A model generated the notes under the pieces. That model saw only the letters and a list, made by a program, of their open reading frames with translations. It was not told where the DNA came from and did no database searches. Both the position numbers and the translations under genes were made by a program. Source: Chloroherpetonaceae bacterium (GTDB lineage: Bacteria; Bacteroidota; Chlorobiia; Chlorobiales; Chloroherpetonaceae). From it: 64,000 nucleotides of DNA. Of the stretch, positions 18,242 to 27,648 are shown in pieces (the stretch's first letter is position 1; each line of letters starts with the position of its first letter). The DNA lies in contig JANQGG010000054.1 in assembly GCA_028277445.1 (NCBI GenBank), forward strand, positions 62,001 through 126,000, read 5' to 3'.

Positions 18242-19093
18242 TTAAGAATCGTGATCCCTACTCCAATGAAATTTAGTTCTTAACACATCGTAATAATTGC
18301 GTTTTTCATTTCTGACTAAATTCACAGTATTTGGTGATTTGCAAACCGTGATTTGATCAGCCGGTGTGAGTTTGTGAACCAGCAACCCGTCGCAATTCAG
18401 GATGAACCTGTCGTCGGAAGTTTGCACGGCAACATCGATGGTTTTTTCATCACTGACAATGATCGGTCGAACCGTAAGTATATGCGGACAAATTGGGGTT
18501 ATGACAAAAACATGCGATTTAGGTAAAATGATCGGCCCGCCTGCCGACATAGAGTATGCCGTTGAACCGGTTGACGTGGCAATGATAATGCCATCCGAGC
18601 GATACGAGGTCACCAAATTCCCATCAATGCTTAAGGTAATATTGGGTATTCGAGGGTAACTGCCTTTTTCAATAACCACATCGTTAAGCGCCTTCATTTT
18701 TTTTAACTGCCCGCTTTGCAGAACGCTAACTTCTAATTGCGTTCGATTTTCAAGGGTGATATTGCCATCCATTAAGTTTTTAATGGCTTCATACATTTCA
18801 GCTTCACTGAACTCGGCTAAAAATCCAAGTGTTCCTAAATTTATACCGATTATTGGCTTTGAATTGGCATAATGTGTGACTCTAAGCAATGTGCCATCCC
18901 CACCCAAAGAAATAAAGGCATCACAAACTGAGCCCATATCATCAATATCGGCGCGGTCTTTTTCGTTAAGATGCCTTGCTGAGTCCATATCCAGTACAAA
19001 CGGGATTTGGTTAAACTTTAACCATTTGATAAGGTTTTTGGAAGCGGCAATGGCTTTTGGTCTGTTGGTATTGACAATCACACCAAATTTCAT
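18242..19093 (-). CDS. nadK: NAD kinase
   Basis: NadK phosphorylates NAD to NADP. The 283-residue protein carries the diagnostic GGDGT motif (ISLGGDGTLLRV, about residue 68), the NDVVIEKG segment and the glycine-rich SGSTAYSMSAGGPI that binds NAD. The length is normal. Its ATG overlaps the end of tyrA by four bases, indicating coupled translation. Confidence 0.96.
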   Translation of the reverse strand: MKFGVIVNTNRPKAIAASKNLIKWLKFNQIPFVLDMDSARHLNEKDRADIDDMGSVCDAFISLGGDGTLLRVTHYANSKPIIGINLGTLGFLAEFSEAEMYEAIKNLMDGNITLENRTQLEVSVLQSGQLKKMKALNDVVIEKGSYPRIPNITLSIDGNLVTSYRSDGIIIATSTGSTAYSMSAGGPIILPKSHVFVITPICPHILTVRPIIVSDEKTIDVAVQTSDDRFILNCDGLLVHKLTPADQITVCKSPNTVNLVRNEKRNYYDVLRTKFHWSRDHDS

Positions 19094-19938
19094 GTTGAAT
19101 GCATGGTTTGTAATTTTTGATAATTCTTGTTGGCCATTTCAAATTGGTTTTGGATCAACTCAAAATCGTCCGTTTCAATGGCTTGCGATAGCTTAGAAAT
19201 CGTTTGATTAAATTCTTGTAATGATTTAAGAATTTCCGGCTTATTTGTGCTTAGAATGTCTTTCCAAACATTCCAAGGGCTTCCGGCCAACCGGGTTAAA
19301 TCTGCAAATCCTTTACCGCTTAACTCTATCTCATTTTCACAATAATTAACCAGGAGCGTGGAAAGCAATTGCGGTAAATGGCTCAAGCGTGCAAAAGTTG
19401 CATCATGCTCTTCAGGCGTCATCATAATTGCTTTAGCGCCGATCTTTTTAATCAATTGAATCAAGCGCTCGGCTTGTTGCTGATGATCTTGCTGACAAAC
19501 GATAAACGGTTTGTCTTTGAATAAAAGCGGATCGCTGTATTGATATCCCGATAACTCTTTACCGGCAATCGGGTGCAGCCCGATAAATGCAATGCCTTCT
19601 TGGTAAGCATAATCGGTGATCATTTTTTTTGTGCTTGAGGTATCCACCACAAGCGTTTTAGCGCCAAGAAATCGCTTGATTTTGGTCAGTAGTTTTAAGT
19701 TTTCTTCTACGGGCGCGCAAAGAATGATTAAATCTGCCATGCACAGATATTTGAAATCAGTTTCAAATTCATCAATGCCATAGTTGAGAATTTCTTTTTT
19801 GTCTTTTTGCTTAAAGTTATTGTCGTAGCCTAAAATCGTGAGAGGTGATTTTTGATTCTCGCTAAGCTGTTTTAAGGCTCTTGCCAAAGATGTTCCGATT
19901 AATCCCAATCCAATGATTGATATTCGTTTAAAAAACAT
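19090..19938 (-). CDS. tyrA: Prephenate dehydrogenase
   Basis: TyrA oxidises prephenate in tyrosine synthesis. I choose the ATG at 19938, where the protein starts MFFKRISIIGLGLIGTSLA, directly at the NAD-binding GxGxxG fold; a longer frame from 19983 would overlap pyrE and add 15 unlike residues. The second diagnostic segment, GLHPIAGKE, is present. The length, about 282 residues, indicates a monofunctional enzyme without chorismate mutase or ACT domains. It overlaps nadK by four bases. Confidence 0.93.
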   Translation of the reverse strand: MFFKRISIIGLGLIGTSLARALKQLSENQKSPLTILGYDNNFKQKDKKEILNYGIDEFETDFKYLCMADLIILCAPVEENLKLLTKIKRFLGAKTLVVDTSSTKKMITDYAYQEGIAFIGLHPIAGKELSGYQYSDPLLFKDKPFIVCQQDHQQQAERLIQLIKKIGAKAIMMTPEEHDATFARLSHLPQLLSTLLVNYCENEIELSGKGFADLTRLAGSPWNVWKDILSTNKPEILKSLQEFNQTISKLSQAIETDDFELIQNQFEMANKNYQKLQTMHST

Positions 19939-19957
19939 AGTACTTAGTTGAAGTTTA

Positions 19958-20551
19958 TCAGGATGGGACTGCATTAGATGCACGGCTTCCGGGTTTTACC
20001 AAAGGGATATTTTGCCGGCATAAAGGACAGCTCTCAGGTTCGTACATCGTAACTTCCATCGGTAACAAGCAGCATTGATTTTCAGAGAGTTTAACCGCGC
20101 CATTGCTGCGATCAACAATTGAAGCTACACCGCAAACTTCAGCGCCTTCTGCTTTAACGATCTCGATAACTTCTTTTACGGATCCACCGGTTGTGATAAC
20201 ATCTTCAACAACCAGAACCCGCTCCCCTTTTTTCAAACTAAAGCCTCTGCGAAGCTGCATTTGCCCGTCTTTTCGTTCGGCAAAAATGGTTTTTACATTG
20301 AGCTGCCTGCCGACTTCGGTTCCAACAATTACGCCCCCTATCGCCGGTGATATGACCGTTTCAATGTTGCTGGTTTTGAACTGCTCGGAAAGTTCACGGC
20401 AAAGCGATGTAAGGTATTTGGGATACTGGAGAACTTTGGCACATTGGAAATAATTCGGGCTGTGCTTGCCGGAAGTAAGTAAAAAATGCCCTTGAAGCAA
20501 TGCCTCGGAATCTCGAAACATACTAAGGATATCGTCATGAGAAAGCGCCAT
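19958..20551 (-). CDS. pyrE: Orotate phosphoribosyltransferase
   Basis: PyrE joins orotate to PRPP in pyrimidine synthesis. The 197-residue protein has the type I PRTase PRPP-binding motif [14 protein letters not shown] (about residue 110) and the family segment [15 protein letters not shown]. The C-terminus has two CxxC-like cysteines (CPLCRQ), a small extension that also occurs in some relatives. The gene lies between uvrD (59-bp gap) and tyrA (19-bp gap). Confidence 0.94.
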   Translation of the reverse strand: MALSHDDILSMFRDSEALLQGHFLLTSGKHSPNYFQCAKVLQYPKYLTSLCRELSEQFKTSNIETVISPAIGGVIVGTEVGRQLNVKTIFAERKDGQMQLRRGFSLKKGERVLVVEDVITTGGSVKEVIEIVKAEGAEVCGVASIVDRSNGAVKLSENQCCLLPMEVTMYEPESCPLCRQNIPLVKPGSRASNAVPS

Positions 20552-20610
20552 AATTAAAACAACCCGGTTAAGTTTTTTTGACCCAAAAAGTACAAGCTAA
20601 AAATCTAAAG

Positions 20611-22716
20611 TTAAAAGGGCAAATCATCCGATGGGTTTTTTATCATTTCCGTTGGTTTTTTGTCCGACAACTGTTTCTTAGCGGTTGGGCCATCAATTCC
20701 CGGTTGCCGGGTATGTGAAGATTCCATGACGAGCCACAAGCGATCATACAAATGCTCGGGAAGATTAGAGATAAATCGCGACGGATTGCTCATGAAATTA
20801 TCGTCGCGATGATGCTTTGAAACTATGGGATATGTGATATATAATTCCATTTTAGCGCGCGTTAAAGCCACGTACATCAGGCGCAATTCTTCGTCGAGTT
20901 GCGAGGGTTCCAATACGGCATAACGGGAGGGTAAAATCCCATCGAGGGTATTGATTAAAAACACCGTATGCCATTCCAATCCTTTGGCCGAGTGAATGGT
21001 GGAAAGTACGACCGGGTCTTCATCTTTATGCATGCCAATGGTTTCCATGGCCGATAAATCCACGGGATCCAAGGCCATATCCGAGAGCAAGTCGGTGAGC
21101 GATGTGTAATTTTGAATCAGGGACAAGAAATTTTCCATGTCCTTTTCACGCTTTGGAAAATCATCGGGATAGGTGATTTTCATCAAAGGATGGTAATACT
21201 TGAAAAGCGAATCGGATATGGATGACAAGGGATAATCAGGTTGATTAAGCGCATCAAAAAGAGCGCTTAAAGCCTTTAATGACGAGAGATATTTTTGTGA
21301 AACATTTGCCTGATTGAGCTGATAAGGCGTAGGGCTTTGTTTGATCCATTCTATGAGCGCTCCGGCAGTTTTTGGTCCCACGCCGTCTAACAATTGCAAA
21401 ATTCGGTTCCAGCTAATAATATCGCTTGGATTGTTTAATACTCTCAGGTAAGCCACGAAATCTTTAATGTGCGCCGCTTCAACAATTTTTTGTCCGCCAT
21501 ACTTTACATAAGGAATGTTTGCTTTGCCGAGTTCAAGTTCCAAACCGAAAGAATCGCGGCTGTTACGCATAAGCACAGCAATATCTCGCAATGGCGTTCC
21601 TTCTTCCCGGCATTCCAGGATGCGTTGAACAATAAATTGGGATTGGAATTGTTCATTGGGCGCTGAAACAATAGCCGGCAATTCTGATCCAACAGGGCTG
21701 GCGCTAATGAGTTTTTTTGCGAATTTCTCTTTGGCTTGATTGATGAGCACATTGGTTAAATCCAAAATTTGCTGCGTGCTTCTGTAGTTTGTTTCAAGCT
21801 TAATGATTGTGCAGTCCGGATGCTGCGCGGGAAAATCCAGGATATTTTTGTAATTCGCGCCGCGAAACGAATAAATTGATTGCGCATCATCCCCCACAAC
21901 CATGAGGTTTTGATGCACTTTGGCCAGTTCGCCGACAATTCGCGCCTGAATGAGATTGGTATCCTGGTACTCATCAACCATAATGTAGCGAAGTTGAGAA
22001 GTGATTTGATGGCCTTGCTCAGGATATTGGGTTAAAAGACGATAGAGCTCAAAGAGTAAATCATCGAAATCAAGTAAATGATTTGCTCGTTTATAGGCAT
22101 CATAGCTTTTTTTAAGGGTGTCAATCTCTTGGGCATAGTCCAAGAAATGCGGGTAAGAGGCTTCTAAGATCAACTCAATGGGCAAGTCTTTATTTCGAGC
22201 GGCGCTTATAATTTGTAGAAGCGTTTTCTTTTTGGGAAAGCGTTTTTCTTTTTTATTGAAGCCCAATTCGGTTCGAACCAGATCAATCACATCGGCTGCA
22301 TCGGGCTGATCCAGCATGGTGAAATTTTCATTTAAACCAATGTGATGGGCATATTGCCGAAGAATTTTATGGGCGAATGCGTGAAAAGTGCCCCCTTGAA
22401 TATTAGCACAGCTTGCCTGGCCCAAAGCAGCGGCCCTTGTCATCATTTCCTGAGCTGCGCGGCGGGTAAAGGTCAGGAGTAAAATCTGCCAGGCCGGAAT
22501 GCCTAATTCGATGAGATAACTGACGCGATATGTCAGGGTTTTGGTTTTTCCGGTGCCGGCGCCCGCTATAACCAAAACATAGCCTTCCGTTGTAGAAACA
22601 GCGTTAAATTGTTCGGGATTTAATTCCGATGTGTACTTCTTTAAGTTAAGATGCTCCTGGTTTATTTCCGAAGTTGGGCAATCTTGTGTTTTTATAATAT
22701 ATTTTCGGGTACCCAT
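20611..22716 (-). CDS. uvrD: UvrD/PcrA/Rep-family DNA helicase
   Basis: This is a superfamily 1A 3'-5' helicase used in repair and replication restart. The 701-residue protein has all core motifs: Walker A AGAGTGKTKTLTYRV (about 52-66), DEYQDTN (motif II), GDDAQSIYSFRGA (motif III), ETNYRST (motif IV), SAKGLEW (motif V) and VALTRAK (motif VI). The N-terminal 28 residues precede the usual LNPEQ start, so translation may begin slightly later. The UvrD, PcrA and Rep subgroups cannot be separated with confidence. It is the first gene of the minus-strand housekeeping run. Confidence 0.93.
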   Translation of the reverse strand: MGTRKYIIKTQDCPTSEINQEHLNLKKYTSELNPEQFNAVSTTEGYVLVIAGAGTGKTKTLTYRVSYLIELGIPAWQILLLTFTRRAAQEMMTRAAALGQASCANIQGGTFHAFAHKILRQYAHHIGLNENFTMLDQPDAADVIDLVRTELGFNKKEKRFPKKKTLLQIISAARNKDLPIELILEASYPHFLDYAQEIDTLKKSYDAYKRANHLLDFDDLLFELYRLLTQYPEQGHQITSQLRYIMVDEYQDTNLIQARIVGELAKVHQNLMVVGDDAQSIYSFRGANYKNILDFPAQHPDCTIIKLETNYRSTQQILDLTNVLINQAKEKFAKKLISASPVGSELPAIVSAPNEQFQSQFIVQRILECREEGTPLRDIAVLMRNSRDSFGLELELGKANIPYVKYGGQKIVEAAHIKDFVAYLRVLNNPSDIISWNRILQLLDGVGPKTAGALIEWIKQSPTPYQLNQANVSQKYLSSLKALSALFDALNQPDYPLSSISDSLFKYYHPLMKITYPDDFPKREKDMENFLSLIQNYTSLTDLLSDMALDPVDLSAMETIGMHKDEDPVVLSTIHSAKGLEWHTVFLINTLDGILPSRYAVLEPSQLDEELRLMYVALTRAKMELYITYPIVSKHHRDDNFMSNPSRFISNLPEHLYDRLWLVMESSHTRQPGIDGPTAKKQLSDKKPTEMIKNPSDDLPF

Positions 22717-22773
22717 ATCTTAATGCCTTTTAATAACTTCCCCCGTGGTGATTAACGCGTGATCTAAGTAATA

Positions 22774-24057
22774 ATGAAAAATATTGGTTTATTTAAACGA
22801 TTTCATTTGAGCATAATCCTAAGTTTCTTAGTGGTTTTAATCCAGTTTGGCTTAGGTATGAAAAACGGATTTTCAAAAGAAATCGCAGTTTATGCCAGAC
22901 AAGTTAATCGATTGGAAGGTGAAAATTACACGTATAAATTTCCAATGTCGGAATCAGAAGCTAAACAGGTTCATTATTGCTACAAATTCCTGTTTGATGA
23001 AAACGATCAAAACCAACAAAGGCCTTTACAAATTTTATACCTCTATCAAGGTAAGCCTTCCGGGGATTTCAATGCCTTAAATGCGGCGGAACTTCATTTT
23101 CGCTATAATTCAAAAAATTATCGAATCGAAAAAAAATCGTTTAATCATCTCAAGAGATTACAATCAAAAAAAACCTACGCCTACAAAAATGATTTGCTGC
23201 GGCAAGAACGTGTGTATAACCATAAAAATAAGCTCAATGAAAAAATCACGTATCAATACAATAATGAAGGTAATTTAATTGAACGCGCGTTTAGAAATGC
23301 CAAAGGAACTTTAACCAACAATCGTTTGGGGTATGCACGCCGAACATTTAAATACAACAAAAAAAATCAGGTGGCAAACGAGGCGGTTTATACTGCCACG
23401 GGAAGCGTTATGCGAAAGATGGCGTATCGTTATGATCAACATAATCAAAAAATTGAAACCATAATCAGGGACAACACCGGGCAGGTAACCGAGCGAATTA
23501 AGTTCAAATTTTCAGCTAAAGGCAAGCTTCTGGAAAAACAGGTGTTAAACAATTTTAAATACATCAAGCAACGCGCGTTATATAAATATGATGAAATCGG
23601 CAACCGAATTGAAGAACGCACGTTGGATGCAAATAATGAGTTGCTGGGCGATATGTTTGATGTGGCGATTTTGAAACGAAAAATTGACCAAAAGCGAAGT
23701 ATCCGCGAAGAAAAGCGATACAACAGTCAAAATCAACTCAAAAGCCACGTTTGGTTTGATCGCTATGAGCAGCTTTTAAAGCGGGAGGAGTATAACCGCC
23801 AGCAACGACTTTCGCTGGTTATCGAGCGTAACTATGATGATTATGCCAATCTTTTAGAAGAAAAAACGTATAACATCACTAAAAAAAGCCAGAGAAAAAT
23901 AATCGCCGAAAAAAAACATTACAAACAAAGCAAGTTATCTAAGCAAATTGAATTTGATAAAGCCGGACAAAAGCAAATCGTCAAGACCTACGTTAATGGT
24001 CGATTGCATAAAACGAGCTACTTTAACAAAAATGGCGATCTGATTAAGGAAAAATGA
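22774..24057 (+). CDS. Secreted protein of degenerate YD/RHS-like repeats, function unknown
   Basis: This 427-residue, very basic protein has an N-terminal signal or anchor (about 10-35) followed by about twelve degenerate repeats of 20-30 residues built around Y-x-Y-(D/N)-x2-N/G-x2-I/L-E (for example AYRYDQHNQKIETIIR, LYKYDEIGNRIEERT). These resemble the beta-hairpin repeats of YD/RHS and YwqK-type proteins. There is no recognisable toxin tip or protease site, and the protein is far shorter than an RHS shell. It stands alone between divergent uvrD and the polysaccharide cluster, so a cell-surface role is possible; nothing in the sequence names one. Confidence 0.72.
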   Translation: MKNIGLFKRFHLSIILSFLVVLIQFGLGMKNGFSKEIAVYARQVNRLEGENYTYKFPMSESEAKQVHYCYKFLFDENDQNQQRPLQILYLYQGKPSGDFNALNAAELHFRYNSKNYRIEKKSFNHLKRLQSKKTYAYKNDLLRQERVYNHKNKLNEKITYQYNNEGNLIERAFRNAKGTLTNNRLGYARRTFKYNKKNQVANEAVYTATGSVMRKMAYRYDQHNQKIETIIRDNTGQVTERIKFKFSAKGKLLEKQVLNNFKYIKQRALYKYDEIGNRIEERTLDANNELLGDMFDVAILKRKIDQKRSIREEKRYNSQNQLKSHVWFDRYEQLLKREEYNRQQRLSLVIERNYDDYANLLEEKTYNITKKSQRKIIAEKKHYKQSKLSKQIEFDKAGQKQIVKTYVNGRLHKTSYFNKNGDLIKEK

Positions 24058-24137
24058 ATCCCAGAGCAAACGTATATTCCCACATGCTCCAGGCAGTTTA
24101 TTAACGTTATCCATTTTATTTAATTAAGATTATCGTA

Positions 24138-25463
24138 GTGTTCAGAACAAAAATTGAAAATCTTTTTTCACACCAAGGGTTTAAAAAGTATTTCAAGAAT
24201 ACCTCTTGGCTCATGGCTGAAAAGGTTTTTCGGATGCTTGTTGGGCTTTTCGTTGGCATATGGGTGGCTCGATATTTAGGGCCTGAGCAATTTGGACTTC
24301 TAAGTTATGCACAAAGTTTTGTTGGGTTGTTTATGGCGTTCTCTACATTAGGGCTTGATAGCATTGTGGTTAGAGAACTGGTGAAAAACGAGCAATCAAA
24401 AGATGTTCTTTTAGGAACAGCGTTTATTCTAAAGCTGATAGGAGGAGGAATAATATTTATTGTTCTTGCTATTGCCACAAAATTTACATCTAACGATTCT
24501 TACACGAATGCACTTGTATATATTATAGCCTCTGCGGTGATTTTTCAGAGTTTTAATGTGATAGATTTTTTTTTTCAGAGTCAGGTGTTGAGCAAGTATG
24601 TTGTTTTTGCTAATGTTATTACGCTTTTTATTTCATCCGGCATTAAAATTTATTTGATTTTAACAAATGCGCCTCTCATAGTATTTGCATGGATGGTTTT
24701 GTTTGATAGTATCATATTAGCTTTAGGGTTTATTTATTTTTTTTCAAATCATTCATCGCTTTTCAAGTGGAAATTTAATGTTTCAACAGCAATCAATTTT
24801 TTAAAAGATAGTTGGCCGATTTCATTAAGTGGCGTTGTTATAGCCATTTATATGAAAATAGATCAAGTGATGATTAAAGTACTCCTTGATCATGAAGCCG
24901 TTGGAATATATGCTGCAGCAGTTCGAATAAGTGAGTCCTGGTATTTTATTCCTACAGTAATTACAGCGTCCCTATTTCCAGCAATTATAAAAGCCAAAAA
25001 AACGAATGAAAGTACATATCTAAAAAGACTGAAATATTTGTATGTACTTGTAGGGTGGATATCAATTTTAATTGCATTGTTTTTTAGCTTTTTCTCTCAC
25101 GATGTGATGGTACTTTTATATGGGCATGCTTATGAACTTTCAGGAACAATACTAATTGTTCATATCTGGTCTGGTTTTAATGTGGCAATAGGATTAACAT
25201 GGAGTAAATGGATATTGTTAGAAAATCAACAACGTCTTGCATTATATGGACATATATTAGGAGCGATACTAAATGTGATATTTAACTGGTTTTTAATTCT
25301 TGAATTTAAAGCATTGGGTGCAGCCATAGCAACATTGGCAAGTTACTGGATATCTGCAATAGTTGTATATGCATTGTATAAACCTTCAGTTTCTTATAAT
25401 ATGATTATGAGTATTTTTAATCTAAAGCTACTACACAATGGTTTTAAGGAAAGGTTTGGCTAG
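24138..25463 (+). CDS. Polysaccharide flippase, Wzx-like (MOP superfamily)
   Basis: This 441-residue polytopic membrane protein has about twelve predicted helices and the polysaccharide-export N-terminal pattern (NTSWLMAEKVFRMLVGLFVG, VARYLGPEQFGLLSYAQS). Wzx proteins flip lipid-linked O-antigen or capsule repeat units across the inner membrane. The start is GTG at 24138. The gene opens a group of glycan-assembly genes, overlaps the following methyltransferase by 26 bp, and is visibly AT-richer than the housekeeping genes to its left. Confidence 0.9.
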   Translation: MFRTKIENLFSHQGFKKYFKNTSWLMAEKVFRMLVGLFVGIWVARYLGPEQFGLLSYAQSFVGLFMAFSTLGLDSIVVRELVKNEQSKDVLLGTAFILKLIGGGIIFIVLAIATKFTSNDSYTNALVYIIASAVIFQSFNVIDFFFQSQVLSKYVVFANVITLFISSGIKIYLILTNAPLIVFAWMVLFDSIILALGFIYFFSNHSSLFKWKFNVSTAINFLKDSWPISLSGVVIAIYMKIDQVMIKVLLDHEAVGIYAAAVRISESWYFIPTVITASLFPAIIKAKKTNESTYLKRLKYLYVLVGWISILIALFFSFFSHDVMVLLYGHAYELSGTILIVHIWSGFNVAIGLTWSKWILLENQQRLALYGHILGAILNVIFNWFLILEFKALGAAIATLASYWISAIVVYALYKPSVSYNMIMSIFNLKLLHNGFKERFG

Positions 25464-26127
25464 GGATAGAGATATTAATAAAGATTTATCATTATGGAAT
25501 CCATTATTTTTACAAATGTATTTTTCAATAAATGCGGTTAAACGTTTTTTTTTGAATTTACCTGAGTCAGAATTAGATATTTATGATTTTGGTTGCGGGC
25601 AGAAACCTTATGAAACCTTTTGTAAGAATAAAAATTATTATGGTATTGATATAGATAAGAGTAATTTTAGAGCTGATATTTTTGCTGATATTACAAATGT
25701 ACCGGTTGAATCCGAAGTAGCAGATGTTGCTGTAAGTTTCTTTGTTTTAGAGCATGTAAGTGAACCAAAACTTGTTTTAAAAGAAAAAAATAGAATCTTA
25801 AAAAAGGGTGGGATACTCTTCATGCTTGTACCTTTATACTGGGAAGAGCACGAATCTCCTAATGATTTTTTTAGATATACCAGATATGGCTTGGAAAAAA
25901 TGTTGAAAGAAACAGGTTTTGAAAACATTGAAATTAAAGAAATAAATTCAACATCCTCAATTATCGGTCTGCATTTAGCTCGTTTATTTAATAATAAGCT
26001 TACTAGATTCAGCGTTCCACTAATAAATATGTTGTTTTTATTTTTTCAAAAAAGGGAGTTTTTGATGCAAGAAAAGGGTAAAATGATTACAAATGTCATG
26101 ACGTACTCAGTTAAGTGTTATAAATAG
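25438..26127 (+). CDS. SAM-dependent methyltransferase (class I)
   Basis: This 229-residue protein has a Rossmann methyltransferase core: motif I YDFGCGQKPYETF (about 44-56), an acidic residue after strand 2 (YYGIDIDKS), and the post-motif region FFVLEHVSEPKLVLKE leading to KKGGILFMLVP. It probably methylates a sugar or lipid-linked intermediate of the surface glycan, judging by its position after the flippase, whose end it overlaps. The real acceptor is unknown. The gene is AT-rich. Confidence 0.85.
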   Translation: MVLRKGLARDRDINKDLSLWNPLFLQMYFSINAVKRFFLNLPESELDIYDFGCGQKPYETFCKNKNYYGIDIDKSNFRADIFADITNVPVESEVADVAVSFFVLEHVSEPKLVLKEKNRILKKGGILFMLVPLYWEEHESPNDFFRYTRYGLEKMLKETGFENIEIKEINSTSSIIGLHLARLFNNKLTRFSVPLINMLFLFFQKREFLMQEKGKMITNVMTYSVKCYK

Positions 26128-26135
26128 TGTTTGCG

Positions 26136-26720
26136 ATGATAAATAAAAATATAAAAGATATCCTGTTTAAAGATTTTGTTTTAGATGATTATAAAAAAGA
26201 TGATAATCTTAATTTGGGTTGTGGCAATAAGCCAATGAAGGGATATGTAAATGTTGATTTGTATAATGAAAAGTTTGCAGACCAAATTGTTGATTTAAAC
26301 AAAACGTTGCCTTGGGATGATGAAACATATGATCTTATTTATTCTGATAACGTGTTTGAGCATGTTCAGAATTTGATTCAGTTAATCAGGGAATGTTATC
26401 GGGTTTTAAAAAAAGATGGATATTTAGTTATTAAGACACCATATTTTAAATCCAAACATGCCTTTGTTGATCCCACGCATGTTCACTTTTTTACAATTCA
26501 AAGTATGGATTATTTTGTGAATGGAACATATTTTAATTCCACCTACCCTTTTTTTATGGAAAATTTCAAAACGGCCAAAATATATTTGGATCCAAATAAT
26601 AAAAGTGTGATAAAAAAAATATTATCAGTTTTTGCGATAAAAAAACCAAATGTTTACGAGAATTCTATTTTTTCAAATATGTTTGTGTTTCATAATATCG
26701 TTTTCGTTTTAAAAAAATAG
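26136..26720 (+). CDS. SAM-dependent methyltransferase (class I), second of a pair
   Basis: This 194-residue methyltransferase has motif I LNLGCGNKPMKGYVNVDLY, the DNVFEHV segment and the KKDGYLVIKTPYF strand. I use the ATG at 26136; a GTG at 26127, overlapping the stop of the previous gene, would add three residues. It differs from its neighbour in the C-terminal half, with many aromatic and basic residues that may bind the acceptor. The function in glycan modification is inferred from position. Confidence 0.83.
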   Translation: MINKNIKDILFKDFVLDDYKKDDNLNLGCGNKPMKGYVNVDLYNEKFADQIVDLNKTLPWDDETYDLIYSDNVFEHVQNLIQLIRECYRVLKKDGYLVIKTPYFKSKHAFVDPTHVHFFTIQSMDYFVNGTYFNSTYPFFMENFKTAKIYLDPNNKSVIKKILSVFAIKKPNVYENSIFSNMFVFHNIVFVLKK

Positions 26721-26734
26721 AAATAAATTGATAA

Positions 26735-27631
26735 ATGTTTAGTGGTATTAATGTTGTATTTACAATAGATGAAAACTATATTCAACACTTTACAGTTGCT
26801 TTAACATCATTGTTGGATAATAATAAATGTATTGATAGAGTTTTTTTGGTTAGTGAATTAACTGATAATGCTGATTTAGATATAAGTCTCAAGTATTTTA
26901 AAGAAAAGTATCATAAAAATATTGAGTTAAAATATTTGGATGGCAATGTTTGCGACTCCTTGAAAATAAGTCATCATATTACAAAGGCTACTTATTTTAG
27001 ATTATTGTTAGCTGATATTTTGCCAAATGATATTAATGAAGTTCTTTTTTTAGATTCGGATATTTTAGTGATTGGTGATATTAGTGAGATTGCTGATTTG
27101 AATTTTTGTCATTCAAATAATAGTGTTTTGAAAAATGATGAACTATATATTTATGCTGCTAGTCATAACTATAATAAAGATGATATGCAAAGATTAAGGA
27201 AGATAGGATATACAAGCGATGATTATTTTAATGCTGGTGTAATGTATATAAATTTAATGAGATGGAGAGAAGAGAAAATATCAGAAAGATTGATGCATAT
27301 AGCAAATAAATATAAAGATGATTTGCTGTTTTGGGATCAAGATGTTTTAAATATTGCATTTCAAGACTCATGGGAAAAGCTAGACTTTTCATTTAATGCA
27401 TTTAACCTCGAAGTAAAAACAACTACAGATCAATATAAAATAATTCATTATACGGGTTCATCAAAACCATGGCATTTTGTAAATAAACACCCTTATAAGA
27501 AAGAATATTTCAATTGTTTAAAGCTTACACCATTTTCAAACTACAAGCCTAATGATATTACATTAAAAAATGCAGTTATTAGGTTTCTAATTCCTGCTAA
27601 AGTATTTAAATTTATAAAATCAAGAAAATAG
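26735..27631 (+). CDS. Glycosyltransferase family 8
   Basis: The 298-residue protein follows the GT8 pattern: N-terminal VVFTIDENYIQHFTVALTSL, metal-binding DxD in VLFLDSDILVIGDI (about 100-113), FNAGVMYINLMRWRE, DQDVLNIAF, and the C-terminal HYTGSSKPWH. GT8 enzymes are retaining glucosyl- or galactosyltransferases of LPS and capsule assembly. It is among the AT-richest genes of the window, suggesting acquisition with the flippase and methyltransferases. Confidence 0.92.
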   Translation: MFSGINVVFTIDENYIQHFTVALTSLLDNNKCIDRVFLVSELTDNADLDISLKYFKEKYHKNIELKYLDGNVCDSLKISHHITKATYFRLLLADILPNDINEVLFLDSDILVIGDISEIADLNFCHSNNSVLKNDELYIYAASHNYNKDDMQRLRKIGYTSDDYFNAGVMYINLMRWREEKISERLMHIANKYKDDLLFWDQDVLNIAFQDSWEKLDFSFNAFNLEVKTTTDQYKIIHYTGSSKPWHFVNKHPYKKEYFNCLKLTPFSNYKPNDITLKNAVIRFLIPAKVFKFIKSRK

Positions 27632-27648
27632 TTAAATGTGTTTGGGTG

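Noticed and set aside
19939-19983. N-terminal extension of tyrA
   Set aside because: It would overlap pyrE and precede the normal Rossmann start by 15 unlike residues; ATG 19938 is preferred.
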